From the NCBI RefSeq assembly GCF_018614955.1, contig NZ_JAGGNV010000023.1, forward strand, positions 1 through 50,905: a stretch of DNA of 50,905 bases, read 5' to 3'. Origin of the DNA: Variovorax paradoxus (GTDB taxonomy: Bacteria; Pseudomonadota; Gammaproteobacteria; Burkholderiales; Burkholderiaceae_C). A model generated the notes under the pieces. It saw only the letters and a program-made list of their open reading frames with translations. It searched no databases and was not told where the DNA came from. Made by a program: the position numbers and the translations under genes. Positions 37,212 through 44,401 of the stretch are shown here, piece after piece (within the stretch, counting starts at the first letter, position 1; each line of letters begins with the position of its first letter).

Positions 37212-37913
37212 TCAGAGACCGAAATAGGCCTGCGAGATCTGCTCGCGCGACAGCACATCCGAGCGGCCCTGCAGCGACACACGTCCCTCCTGCAGGCAGT
37301 AGATGCGCTGCGACACGCGCTGCGCCATCGTCACGTCCTGCTCGACGATCACCACCGTCATGCCTTCGCCGGTGATGGCCGGCATGGCGGCGTAGATCTC
37401 GCGGATCACGATCGGCGCCAGGCCCAGCGAGAGCTCGTCGCACAGCAGCACCTCGGGGTTGCTCATCAGCGCGCGGCCCAGTGCCACCATCTGCTGCTGG
37501 CCGCCCGACAGCTCGGTGCCGGGGTCGTGCCGCTTCTCGGCGAGGATGGGGAACAGCGCGTAGAGGCGCTGCAGATTCCATGGCCCCTTGCGGCCCGTGT
37601 GTCCGCCGATCAGCAGGTTCTCTTCCACGCTGAGGCTTGCGAACAGGCGCCGGCCCTCTGGCACCATCGCCAGCCCGCGCTTCACGATCTCGCCGGGCGC
37701 GAGGCTGCCGATGGCCTCGCCCTTGAAGTGCACCACCTCGCGCGGCGCGCGCACCAGGCCCGTGAGGCACTTGAGCAGCGTGGTCTTTCCCGCGCCGTTG
37801 GCGCCGATGACCGCGACCAGCTCGCCCTGCGCCAGCTCGAAGTCGACGCCGAAGAGGGCCTGGGCATCGCCGTAGAAGGCTTTCAGGCCTCGGGCCTCGA
37901 GCAGCTTCGTCAT
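37212..37913 (-). CDS. livF: ABC transporter ATP-binding protein LivF
   Basis: A 233-residue ATPase, the second Liv-type nucleotide-binding subunit. Walker A GANGAGKTT, Q-loop region MVPEGRRLFASLSVEENLL (the LivF hallmark), signature LSGGQQQMVALGRALM and Walker B VLLCDELSLGLAP. Here the Walker B segment ends in DE, as usual. Its ATG at 37913 overlaps the stop of a 20-codon mini-ORF, and GGAGG lies 7 bp upstream inside that mini-ORF. Confidence 0.95.
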   Translation of the reverse strand: MTKLLEARGLKAFYGDAQALFGVDFELAQGELVAVIGANGAGKTTLLKCLTGLVRAPREVVHFKGEAIGSLAPGEIVKRGLAMVPEGRRLFASLSVEENLLIGGHTGRKGPWNLQRLYALFPILAEKRHDPGTELSGGQQQMVALGRALMSNPEVLLCDELSLGLAPIVIREIYAAMPAITGEGMTVVIVEQDVTMAQRVSQRIYCLQEGRVSLQGRSDVLSREQISQAYFGL

Positions 37914-37972
37914 TCGGCAACCTCCGCGCTGCGCGCTGCGGTATTCGCCTCGGGAACGGCCCGGCGGCTCAT
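37910..37972 (-). CDS. 20-codon mini-ORF bridging livG and livF
   Basis: The ATG at 37972 overlaps the livG stop (ATGA) and its own TGA overlaps the livF start (ATGA), so a ribosome leaving livG can translate through to livF. The product would be 20 residues, starting MSRRAVPEAN, with no recognised motif. It probably serves coupling rather than having its own function; it could also be a chance frame. Confidence 0.4.
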   Translation of the reverse strand: MSRRAVPEANTAARSAEVAE

Positions 37973-38688
37973 GCCTCCATCCCCATGTAGACCCTGCGCA
38001 CCTCCGGATCGCCCATCACCGCCCGCGGCTCGCCCTCCGCCAGCTTCTGTCCGAAGTTGATGACAAACAGGCGATCGGCCAGCGAGAGCAGCGCATGCAC
38101 CACATGCTCGATCCAGATCATGGTCACGCCGCGCGCCTTGATCTGCTTGAGCTCTTCCACCAGCTGCTTCGCCTCGGGCTCGGTCAGCCCGCCCGCGATC
38201 TCGTCGAGCAAGAGCAGCTTGGGCCGCGTCGCGAGCGCACGCGCGAGCTCGAGCCGCTTGCGGTCGAGCAGGGTCAGGCCGCCGGCCGGCTTGTTGGCGT
38301 GGGCCATGAGCCCGGTCTCGGCCAGCACCTCCTGCGCCGTCTGCCAGGCCTCGCGCTCGGTCTGGCCGGCGCCGAAGCAGGCGGCCGTGACCAGGTTCTC
38401 GAACACGCTCATGTGGCCGAAGGGCTGCGGCACCTGGTAGCTGCGGCCGATGCCGGCATGGCAGCGCTGGTGCGGCTTGAGCGTGGTGACGTCGCGACCT
38501 TCGTATTCGACGCGCCCCGCATCGACGCGCACGTCGCCCGAGATCAGGTTGAACAGCGTGGTCTTGCCCGCGCCGTTCGGCCCGAGGATGCCCAGCGTCT
38601 CGCCCTCGGCCACCGCGAGCGTGATGTCGTCGGTGACCTTGAGCGCGCCGTAGGACTTGCAAACGCCGTGCAGCGCGAGAAGGGTCAT
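37969..38688 (-). CDS. livG: ABC transporter ATP-binding protein LivG
   Basis: A 239-residue ATPase. Walker A GPNGAGKTT, GIGRSYQVPQPFGHMSVFENLV (LivG-type Q-loop), LLDRKRLELARALATRP replacing the strict LSGGQ as in LivG, Walker B LLLLDEIAGGLTEPE and the switch His in IWIEHVVHA. Its ATG overlaps the stop of the binding-protein gene (ATGA). Confidence 0.95.
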   Translation of the reverse strand: MTLLALHGVCKSYGALKVTDDITLAVAEGETLGILGPNGAGKTTLFNLISGDVRVDAGRVEYEGRDVTTLKPHQRCHAGIGRSYQVPQPFGHMSVFENLVTAACFGAGQTEREAWQTAQEVLAETGLMAHANKPAGGLTLLDRKRLELARALATRPKLLLLDEIAGGLTEPEAKQLVEELKQIKARGVTMIWIEHVVHALLSLADRLFVINFGQKLAEGEPRAVMGDPEVRRVYMGMEA

Positions 38689-39938
38689 AGCGGCTTGAGG
38701 GTTCCGCCGGCGGGAATGCTCTTGGCGGCTTCGTTGTTGACGATGGTCAGCTCGACCTTGTACTTCTGGCCCTTGTTCCACTGGCCCAGCACCAGCGGCG
38801 TCTTGCTCACGTTCTTGAACGGTCCCTGGCCGCCCCACTTCACCGGGCCCACCACCGTGTCGAGCGAGGTGGCGGCGACCGCATCGCGCACATCGCTGGC
38901 CTTGGTCGACTTGGCGCGCGAGAGCGCGTTGGAGGCGACCTCGAACAAGGCATGCGCGAAGCCGATCGGCTGCGTCCATTGCTTCTTCGCGCCCGCCTCG
39001 TAGGCCTCGGCCAGCGACTTGGCGCTCTGCTTCGTGAGGCTCGACGTGAAGGGATGCGACGGGCTCCACCACACCTCGGTCGACAGGCCATAGCCCAAAT
39101 CGCCCAGCGCCTCGATCGCGCCCGGGAACAGCAGCGCCTTGCCCAGCGTGATGACCTTGGGCCTGAAGCCCTGCTGCCGCGCCTGGGTGAGGAAGGTCTT
39201 GGCATCGGGCGGGATCACCACGCCGGTCACGATCTCGACGTTGTCGCGCTTGAAGGCCGCGATCTGCGCGCTGAAGTCCTGCGTGCCGTTCTGGAAGCGA
39301 CCCGGGTCGGTGAGCGTGAAGCCCATTTGCGCCAGCGGCTTCGGGAAGCCGAGCTCCTTGTCGCCCCAGGCATTGCCGTCGCCGTCGTTGGGGAACAGGC
39401 CGCCGACCTTCTTGTTGGTCTCGATGGTTTTCCAGCCGTTGGTGAAGTTGGCGATGACATCCTCCAGCCCCCAGAACAGGTGGTAGGTCCAGGCGAAGCC
39501 CTTGGCCGGATCGCCCTTGCGGCCGAAGAACCAGGGCTGCCACGGCACCACGCTGGAGACGCAGGGCACTTCGTTGAGCTCACAGGCATCGCTCACCGGA
39601 TTGGCCGTCTCGGGCGTGCCGGCGGTCAGCACCAGCGCCACCTTGTCCTTGAGGATCAGGTCGTTGGCGACCTCGCCCGCCCGGTTGGGATTGGACTGGC
39701 TGTCCTTCAGCACGATCTGCACCGCGTACTTCTTGCCGCCGACGCTGATGCCGTCCTTGAAGGCGGTCTTCATCTGCTCGATGACCCACTTGTCGGCCTC
39801 GCCGAAGGGCGCGAGCGGCCCGGTCTGCGGCGACACGTAGCCGATCTTCAGCGTGTCGGCGGCGAACACCAGCGGCGCGGCGCCGCTCGCGGCGAGCGCG
39901 GCCGCGGCCTGGGTGAACTGTCTGCGATTGAATGTCAT
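38685..39938 (-). CDS. Liv-type ABC substrate-binding protein
   Basis: A 417-residue periplasmic binding protein of the Peripla_BP_6 (LivK-like) class. The export signal is NRRQFTQAAAALAASGAAPLVFAAD, twin-arginine-like. IGYVSPQTGPLAPFGEADKW is the usual N-terminal lobe start. AAGGAGA precedes the ATG. Placed directly after the maleylacetate reductase gene and before livG, so it belongs to the hydroquinone operon and probably binds the growth substrate. Members of this class bind aromatic and cyclic acids as well as amino acids. Confidence 0.92.
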   Translation of the reverse strand: MTFNRRQFTQAAAALAASGAAPLVFAADTLKIGYVSPQTGPLAPFGEADKWVIEQMKTAFKDGISVGGKKYAVQIVLKDSQSNPNRAGEVANDLILKDKVALVLTAGTPETANPVSDACELNEVPCVSSVVPWQPWFFGRKGDPAKGFAWTYHLFWGLEDVIANFTNGWKTIETNKKVGGLFPNDGDGNAWGDKELGFPKPLAQMGFTLTDPGRFQNGTQDFSAQIAAFKRDNVEIVTGVVIPPDAKTFLTQARQQGFRPKVITLGKALLFPGAIEALGDLGYGLSTEVWWSPSHPFTSSLTKQSAKSLAEAYEAGAKKQWTQPIGFAHALFEVASNALSRAKSTKASDVRDAVAATSLDTVVGPVKWGGQGPFKNVSKTPLVLGQWNKGQKYKVELTIVNNEAAKSIPAGGTLKPL

Positions 39939-39979
39939 GGTCGTCTCCTTCTTTTGCTTCTCTTCTTGCACACGGGATC

Positions 39980-41035
39980 TCAGGCCGGCTCGCCCTCGAA
40001 GGCGCGCTGCAGCAGCGCACGGATCGCCTCGCGTTCCACCGGACGCGGATTCCAGTACGAGTTGGCCGCCGCGATGTCCGCCGCGCGGTCGAGGTCGCCT
40101 GCCTTCATGCCGATGTCCTTGAGCGCAGTCGGCGCGCCGTTGTCGCGCGCCAGCTCGAAGAGCCCTTGCGCTGCGTTCTCGCGGCCCAGCGCCCGCGCGA
40201 TACGCTGCATCGCCCGCGGCGCCGCATCCGCGTTGTAGGCGATCGCATGCGGCAGCACCACCGTGTGCACCTCCGCATGCGGCAGGTTGAAGCTGCCGCC
40301 CAGCGTGTGGCACAGCTTGTGGTGCAGCGCCATGCCGACGTTGCCCAGCACGCTGCCGCACAGCCAGGCGCCATAGAGCGCATCGGAGCGTGCCTCGATG
40401 TCCTCGGGCTGGCGGCGGATTACCGGCAGCGCACGCGCGATCGCGGCGATGCCTTCCTCGGCCATCAGGTCCATCACCGGGTTGCTGTCCTGCGCATACA
40501 GCCCCTCGGCCGCGTGCGCGATCGCATTGATGCCGCTGGTGACGCTCAAACCCACCGGCAGGCTCTTCGAGAGCTCGGGGTCGTAGATCACGGTGCGCGG
40601 CAGCACGCGCGCATCTTTGCCGGTCTTCTTGAGGCCCGCTTCGGTCAGGCCGTAGATCGGCGTCATCTCGCTGCCCGCGTAGGTGGTGGGGATCGCCAGG
40701 ATCGGCAGGCCGGAGTCGAGCGCGATGGCCTTGCCCAGGCCGGTGGTGGAGCCGCCGCCGATGGCCACGGCGCAGTCGGCGTCGAGCTGCCGTGCGAGCT
40801 CGCGGGCTTCGCGCGCGGTCTCGATCGGCACGTGCATCGCGGCGCGGTCGAAGATGCCGGCGGCCTGGGCGCCCAGCAGCTCGGCCACGCGCTCGGCCTG
40901 GGCGCGCTGCTCGGGCGTGCACAGCACCAGCGCGCGACGCGCGCCCAGCGCATCGATCTCGCGCGCCAGATGCTGAAGGGTTCCGGCGCCGAAGACCACG
41001 CGCTGCGGCTGGCTGGTGTAGACGAAGTCGCGCAT
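39980..41035 (-). CDS. hapF: maleylacetate reductase
   Basis: A 351-residue iron-type alcohol dehydrogenase fold enzyme. It reduces maleylacetate to 3-oxoadipate with NAD(P)H. The cofactor segment AVAIGGGSTTGLGKAIAL, TYAGSEMTPIYGLTE and HHKLCHTLGGSFNLPHAEVHTVVLPH (metal-site region) are typical of maleylacetate reductases. Start ATG 41035 gives MRDFVYTSQPQRVVFGAGT, the family N-terminus; an earlier in-frame ATG overlaps the previous gene. Last catabolic step of the hydroquinone branch in this operon. Confidence 0.92.
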   Translation of the reverse strand: MRDFVYTSQPQRVVFGAGTLQHLAREIDALGARRALVLCTPEQRAQAERVAELLGAQAAGIFDRAAMHVPIETAREARELARQLDADCAVAIGGGSTTGLGKAIALDSGLPILAIPTTYAGSEMTPIYGLTEAGLKKTGKDARVLPRTVIYDPELSKSLPVGLSVTSGINAIAHAAEGLYAQDSNPVMDLMAEEGIAAIARALPVIRRQPEDIEARSDALYGAWLCGSVLGNVGMALHHKLCHTLGGSFNLPHAEVHTVVLPHAIAYNADAAPRAMQRIARALGRENAAQGLFELARDNGAPTALKDIGMKAGDLDRAADIAAANSYWNPRPVEREAIRALLQRAFEGEPA

Positions 41036-41046
41036 GACGATGTGCC

Positions 41047-42021
41047 CTATTCGAGGCTCAGGTTGCGCTCGCGCACCAGCCGCGTCCACTTGTCCTGCTC
41101 AGTCTTGAGCGCGGCAGCGAACTGCTCGGGCGTGCTCGCGATGCCGGTCAGGCCCTGCTCGCGCAGCCGCTGGTCGAAGGCGGGGTCGGTCACGATCTTG
41201 CGCACCTCGGACTGCAGCCGGTCGATCACGGCGCGCGGCGTGCCGGCCGGCGCGAGCAGGCCGACCCAGGAGTTGACTTCGAAGCCGCGGTAGCCACCCT
41301 CGGCCACGGTCGGCGTCTCTGCATAGGCGGGAACGCGCCGTGCGCCGGTCTGCGCCAGCGCACGAAGCTTGCCGGCCTTCACGTGCGGCTGCGCCAGCAC
41401 GGCCGAGAGGAACATCATCTCGACTTGGCCGCCCAGCAAGTCCTGTTGCGCAGGGCCGCCGCCGCGATAGGGGATGTGGGTGACGAAGGTGCCGGTCTGG
41501 GCCTTGAAGAGCTCGGCCGTCAGGTGATTGCTCGATCCAGGTCCGACGCTCGCGTAGTTGTACTGCCCCGGCTGCGACTTGAGCAGGTTGACGAAGCTCT
41601 TGAAGTCGGCGGCCGGCACCTTCGGGTTCACCACCAGCACCAGCGGATTGCTCGCGATCTGCGTCACGGGCTGCAGGTCCTTCGCGATGTCGAACGTGAG
41701 CTTGGGGTAGACCAGCGGATAGGTCGCGTAGCTGTCGAACACCATCAGCAGCGTGTGGCCGTCCGGCGCGGCCCTGGCCACCTCGGCCGAACCCACCGTG
41801 CCGCCGGCGCCGCCGCGGTTGTCGATGAGGACGGGCTGCCCGAGCGCCGCCTGCAGCCGAGGCTGCAGCTGGCGCGCCACGGTGTCGACGATGCCGCCGG
41901 GCGGGAAGGCAACGACCACGCGCACGGGCTTGCTCGGCCAGGCCGGCTGTGCATGCAGCGGGCCCACCGCGCCGAGCAGCACGGCGCAGGCGGCGAGGAT
42001 CCTGGTGAAGGGAACGATCAT
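41047..42021 (-). CDS. Bug-family tripartite tricarboxylate-type binding protein
   Basis: A 324-residue periplasmic receptor of the Bug (TctC) family. Signal peptide with cleavage near LHAQPAW; family segments WPSKPVRVVVAFPPGGIVDTVAR, GQPVLIDNRGGAGGTVGSAEVA, GHTLLMVFDSYATYP and FVTHIPYRGGGPAQQDLLGGQVEMMF. No TctA/TctB membrane partners are nearby, which is common for orphan Bug receptors in Burkholderiales. It lies between the two dehydrogenase genes of the operon and probably binds a related carboxylic or aromatic compound. Confidence 0.93.
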   Translation of the reverse strand: MIVPFTRILAACAVLLGAVGPLHAQPAWPSKPVRVVVAFPPGGIVDTVARQLQPRLQAALGQPVLIDNRGGAGGTVGSAEVARAAPDGHTLLMVFDSYATYPLVYPKLTFDIAKDLQPVTQIASNPLVLVVNPKVPAADFKSFVNLLKSQPGQYNYASVGPGSSNHLTAELFKAQTGTFVTHIPYRGGGPAQQDLLGGQVEMMFLSAVLAQPHVKAGKLRALAQTGARRVPAYAETPTVAEGGYRGFEVNSWVGLLAPAGTPRAVIDRLQSEVRKIVTDPAFDQRLREQGLTGIASTPEQFAAALKTEQDKWTRLVRERNLSLE

Positions 42022-42044
42022 TCGGTGCTTTCTGGTTGGTGTGC

Positions 42045-43553
42045 TCAACGCACGAAGTGCGGCGGGATCTGCGCGTCGACATTGACCCAGACGCTCTTCA
42101 CCTGCGTGTATTCGCGCATCGCATCGAAGCCCATCTCGCGCCCATAGCCGCTCTGGCCGACGCCGCCGAAGGGCGAGCCGGGATTCACGCGCTTGTAGCT
42201 GTTGATCCAGACCATGCCCGCGTGCAGGTCGCGCGCGACCCGGTGCGCGCGCTGCAGGTTGCTGGTCCACAGGCCGCTGCCGAGGCCGTAGTCGGTGCCG
42301 TTGGCGATCTGCATCGCCTCGGCCTCGTCCTTGAAGGTGAGCACGGTGACGAAGGGGCCGAAGACCTCCTCCTGCGCCACGCGGTCGCGATACGACTTCG
42401 TGCGCACCACCGTCGGCTCGACGTAGCAGCCTTTCGCGAGTTCGCCGCCGGGCGAGCCGCCGCCGGCCAGCACTTCTCCGCCCTCGCCTTTCGCCACTTC
42501 GACATAGCTCAGCACGCGCTCGCGATGCTGCGCGCTCGTGAGCGGACCCATCTCGGTGGCATCGTCGAGCGGGTTGCCGAGCCGGATCGACTTGGCGAGC
42601 GGGATGAACTGGTCGAGAAAGGCGTCGGCGATCTTCTCGTGCAGCATCAGGCGCGACCCCGCGATGCAGGCCTGCCCCTGGTTGTGGAAGATGGCCCAGG
42701 CGCTGCCGTTGACGGCGGCTTGCAGGTTGGCATCCTCGAACACGATGTTGGGACCCTTGCCGCCGAGTTCGAGCTGCACCTTCTTGAGGTTGCCGGCACT
42801 GGCCTGCACGATGCGCCGGCCGGTGGCGGTGCTGCCGGTGAAGGCGATCTTCGCGATCTCCGGATGCTCGGCGATGTACTGGCCCGCGACGCTGCCCAGC
42901 CCCGGCAGCATGTTGACCACGCCGGCGGGCATGCCGGCCTCGGCCATGAGCTCGACGATCTTGAGCGAACTGAGCGGCGTGATCTCGGCCGGCTTCATCA
43001 CGATGCAGTTGCCGGCGGCGAGCGCCGGCGCCATCTTCCAGCTCGTGAACATGAGCGGGAAGTTCCACGGCACCACCTGGCCCACGATGCCGACCGGCTC
43101 GCGCAGCGTGTAGTTGAGGAAGCCCTGCTCCACCGGAATGGTCTCGCCTTGGAACTTGTCGGCCATGCCGCCGAAGTAGCGAAAGCAGGCTGCCGTGCGC
43201 GGCACGTCGAGCTTGCGCGAATCACGCACCGGATGGCCGGTGTCCAGCGATTCGAGGCGCGCGAGTTCTTCGGCGTTGGCCTCGATCAGGTCCGCGAGCT
43301 TGAGCAGGATGCGTCCTCGGTCGGCCGCGGCCATCCGGCTCCAGGCCGGAAAGGCGCGCTTCGCCGCGGCCACGGCACGGTCGACGTCGGCCTTGCCGGC
43401 CAGCGCGACCTCGGCGATGGTCGAGTTGTCGTGCGGGTTCAGCGTGGCCAGCGTCTCTCCCGATTCGGCATCGACGAAGCGGCCGTCGATGAAGAGCTGG
43501 TGGCGGATGGGTGTCTTGAGGCCCGCGGCCTGCTGGATGTCTTCGAGTTTCAT
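42045..43553 (-). CDS. hapE: aldehyde dehydrogenase, probable 4-hydroxymuconic semialdehyde dehydrogenase
   Basis: A 502-residue NAD(P)-dependent aldehyde dehydrogenase. PWNFPLMFTSWKMAPALAAG is the cofactor region, VQLELGGKGPNIVF carries the general-base Glu, and NQGQACIAGSR the catalytic Cys. EEVFGPFVTVLTF and NSYKRVNPGSPFGGVGQSGYG are also standard. The family is broad; the assignment to hydroxymuconic semialdehyde rests on its place beside hydroquinone dioxygenase and maleylacetate reductase genes, where it would form maleylacetate. Start is one base after the NTF2-like stop. Confidence 0.88.
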   Translation of the reverse strand: MKLEDIQQAAGLKTPIRHQLFIDGRFVDAESGETLATLNPHDNSTIAEVALAGKADVDRAVAAAKRAFPAWSRMAAADRGRILLKLADLIEANAEELARLESLDTGHPVRDSRKLDVPRTAACFRYFGGMADKFQGETIPVEQGFLNYTLREPVGIVGQVVPWNFPLMFTSWKMAPALAAGNCIVMKPAEITPLSSLKIVELMAEAGMPAGVVNMLPGLGSVAGQYIAEHPEIAKIAFTGSTATGRRIVQASAGNLKKVQLELGGKGPNIVFEDANLQAAVNGSAWAIFHNQGQACIAGSRLMLHEKIADAFLDQFIPLAKSIRLGNPLDDATEMGPLTSAQHRERVLSYVEVAKGEGGEVLAGGGSPGGELAKGCYVEPTVVRTKSYRDRVAQEEVFGPFVTVLTFKDEAEAMQIANGTDYGLGSGLWTSNLQRAHRVARDLHAGMVWINSYKRVNPGSPFGGVGQSGYGREMGFDAMREYTQVKSVWVNVDAQIPPHFVR

Positions 43554-43554
43554 G

Positions 43555-44022
43555 TCAGGTCGTCTTTCCGGCCAACCACGGATAGCGCGCGGTGTCCTTG
43601 CCCGCGTAGTCGGGATCGAGGTAGATGAAGCAGCGCTGGATCAGCCAGTCGCGCACTTCGAACACGTCGCACCAGCGGCCCGCGCCCCACTCGGGCACGC
43701 CCGCGCGCCAGGGGCCGTCGGCATGCTCGCCGTAGCTCGTGCCTTCGCAGGCGAACAGGTCGGTGCCGGTGAAGATCCAGTTGAAGCCGGCGTAGTCGTG
43801 GCGGATTGATTTGCCGCGGCTGCCTTCGCCGAAGAGCTTGCCGATCTCGTCCTTGCCGTTGGCCAGGCCCCATTTCGGAAAGTAGACCTGCGCATCGCTC
43901 GCGAACAGGTCGAGGATCGAGCCGCCGGTGGAAGTGACGCCGCCGTTGTCGTAAGCCTTGAGGTATTCGAGCGCCACCGACTTGCGCTGCTCGTCGGTCA
44001 TGGTTTGGCGGGTGAGAGCCAT
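43555..44022 (-). CDS. NTF2-like (SnoaL-type) protein
   Basis: A 155-residue alpha+beta barrel protein of the nuclear transport factor 2 superfamily, cytoplasmic, no signal. Segments: MTDEQRKSVALEYLKAYDNGG, ILDLFASDAQVYFPKWGLANGKDEIGKLF, IRHDYAGFNWIFTGTDLFACEGTSYGEH, EWGAGRWCDVFEVRDWLIQRCFIYLD. This fold includes ketosteroid isomerase and other isomerases, dehydratases and cyclases, and proteins with no enzyme activity. Its place between the cytochrome and the dehydrogenase genes suggests a tautomerase or hydrolase role on a cyclic ketone intermediate, but this is inference. GGAGA precedes the ATG. Confidence 0.85.
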   Translation of the reverse strand: MALTRQTMTDEQRKSVALEYLKAYDNGGVTSTGGSILDLFASDAQVYFPKWGLANGKDEIGKLFGEGSRGKSIRHDYAGFNWIFTGTDLFACEGTSYGEHADGPWRAGVPEWGAGRWCDVFEVRDWLIQRCFIYLDPDYAGKDTARYPWLAGKTT

Positions 44023-44038
44023 GGTGTGTCTCCTTCTT

Positions 44039-44401
44039 TCACTTCTGCGATTGCATGTACTCGATGAGCGCGGCGCGCTTCTTCGGGTCGTCCTGGAAAT
44101 AGACCATCGTGTTGCCGGGCGCGACGGCCTGCGTGTCGGTGAGCCACTTGTCGAGCAGCGCGCGATCCCAGGTCTTGCCTTTCATCGCGTCGAGGTACCG
44201 TTTCGAATAGGTGAAACCGGCGTTGGATGCCGCCGGCTTTCCGAGCAGGCCGAACAGGTTGGGCCCGACGCCGTGCGGCTCGCCCTTGCCGAAGCTGTGG
44301 CACTGGGTGCACGCGGTCTGCGCGAGGCGCTGGCCGGGCGATTGCGCGTGGGCCAGGTTCGCGGCGAGCGCCAGCGCCGACATGAGAAGCCAGGTCTTCA
44401 T
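44039..44401 (-). CDS. secreted c-type cytochrome (class I)
   Basis: A 120-residue monohaem cytochrome c. The Sec signal peptide ends near LAHAQS (residue 19-20); haem site CTQCH follows at about residues 31-35, and the axial Met is in APGNTMVYFQ (about 95-104). Size and spacing match small class I cytochromes c. Its start overlaps the stop of the flavoprotein gene (ATGA), implying coupled production. It is the likely electron acceptor of that exported flavoprotein. Confidence 0.94.
   Translation of the reverse strand: MKTWLLMSALALAANLAHAQSPGQRLAQTACTQCHSFGKGEPHGVGPNLFGLLGKPAASNAGFTYSKRYLDAMKGKTWDRALLDKWLTDTQAVAPGNTMVYFQDDPKKRAALIEYMQSQK

Noticed and set aside
35297..39938. Liv genes as a true branched-chain amino acid transporter
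   Set aside because: They are embedded in the hydroquinone operon with overlaps, so an aromatic or alicyclic substrate is more likely; the family names are kept only as type labels.
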